Made by a program: the position numbers and the translations under genes
Source: Papio anubis
Lineage: Eukaryota > Chordata > Mammalia > Primates > Cercopithecidae
Assembly (NCBI RefSeq): GCF_008728515.1
Contig: NC_044984.1
Location: forward strand, 124,429,349 to 124,493,348
Length of the DNA: 64,000 nucleotides
Reading direction: 5' to 3'
The notes under the pieces: model-generated
Told to the model about the DNA's origin: nothing
Seen by the model: the letters and a program-made list of their open reading frames with translations, nothing else
Databases searched by the model: none
Shown here: one piece after another, positions 63,392 through 64,000 of the stretch
How positions within the stretch are numbered: the stretch's first letter is position 1
Layout: every line of letters begins with the position of its first letter

Positions 63392-64000
63392 GCTCTGAGC
63401 AGAGCAAGCAGGGTGTCCTAACTGAGTGCACCCCTCAACCCTGTTCCACTGGTCTCCCCAACGGCAAGGCTGCCCCTGCCCCGGGGAGCCCCCTCTTAAC
63501 TCAGGAGGGCCTGGCTGACTCTGTCTTTCTCCCACATCTCCAGGGCCACTGCTAGTTGGGTGCGGTGGCTCCAACTGATTGTCTGGACCTGCCCAGATTA
63601 TCAGGCAAAACCAGAACATGTGCCAGGCCCAGATAAGCATCTGTGTTTGCAAACAGACAAGCAGGGAGGCCTGCTCCCACCCAGCTCGCCGCCCCAGTGT
63701 TATCACCAGGCCTGAGATGCTCAGAAGTGCTGCCAGCATCTCAGGAAAACAAGCTGTGAATTCCTGGGGCCACCTGGAGCAACTGCTGCCTGGATCTCAA
63801 CTTCTGACCACACCAGTGTCCAGCTCAGATGTTGGGCAGGAGGACCAGGGGTGTCTGGGCAGGAAGCTCCAGGCAGGATAATACAGGAGCTTGGCAGCCT
63901 CTCCCAGGGCTAGAGCACAGACGTGGGGACCGTGCATCCCTTCCCATCCTCCTGTTGCCAGTGGGAGTTAGAAAACACAGCTAGTGCCTGGTAGACAGTT
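63392..64000. other. Unassigned GC-rich sequence
   Basis: No exon recognised. Frames up to 136 codons on the minus strand overlap others and end inside the LTR. At 63554-63573 the 20 bases AGTTGGGTGCGGTGGCTCCA resemble an Alu 5' end but nothing follows. Confidence 0.4.

Noticed and set aside
63554..63573. Alu 5' stub AGTTGGGTGCGGTGGCTCCA
   Set aside because: Only about 18 bases agree with the Alu start and no further Alu sequence or tail follows; likely coincidence or an unprovable relic.

Overview
This window reads as ordinary nuclear DNA of a higher primate, very probably human. About 17 Alu copies lie in it, including one close to the AluY consensus, together with L1 3' ends, MaLR (MST/THE1) LTRs, a HERV-K-type solo LTR, MER20, MIR and L2 fossils. 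This mix is characteristic of catarrhine genomes. I found no protein-coding exon, tRNA, rRNA or snRNA that I can support. Every long open frame is explained by Alu, LTR or low-complexity sequence, or is an unremarkable chance frame. The annotation is therefore mostly of repeats, with a few regulatory candidates.

Layout. 0-13 kb: an antisense Alu, a GATG-type minisatellite (2.25-2.84 kb), an L1 3' end, a 65-bp minisatellite carrying AP-1, CCAAT and E-box-like motifs (6.36-6.89 kb), a 32-bp minisatellite (9.29-9.51 kb), and an isolated 47-bp sequence present twice exactly 720 bp apart. 13-24 kb: a truncated MST LTR running into TG-rich and GATA-type microsatellites, then an inverted duplication at 15.6-16.9 kb with an Alu in one arm, several Alus (one nested inside another) and MER20. 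24-34 kb: a tandem Alu pair, old L1, L2 and hAT fossils, a G-quadruplex-capable hairpin at 29.0 kb, an LTR, and a CTCF-like motif at 31.3 kb. 34-43 kb: a 20-bp minisatellite beside a solo HERV-K-type LTR with 5-bp target duplications, an internally deleted Alu, an ERV1-like LTR, L2, and an old L1 interrupted by an MST LTR. 43.0-43.6 kb: the only clear CpG island, containing a CTCF-like motif and directly followed by about 580 bp of CA/ATGC repeat. 44-56 kb: L2 and MIR relics, a 43-bp minisatellite, a pure (TATTC)13 microsatellite, and about 1.2 kb of almost G-free CA/ACC repeat. 56-64 kb: an MST solo LTR, two MLT1-like LTRs, AluJ-like copies, and a complete LTR-internal-LTR THE1/MST provirus flanked by a perfect GGAGG duplication.

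The window is unusually rich in minisatellites (at least seven arrays). Together with the GC-rich patches this would fit a subtelomeric or otherwise recombination-prone location, but that is inference. The only stretch with promoter character is the 43 kb CpG island. No convincing new gene system was found. The best candidates for follow-up are the 65-bp motif array, the inverted duplication, the 47-bp repeated segment, and the CpG island with its CTCF-like site. Subfamily names are from memory of consensus sequences. Coordinates of old elements are approximate.
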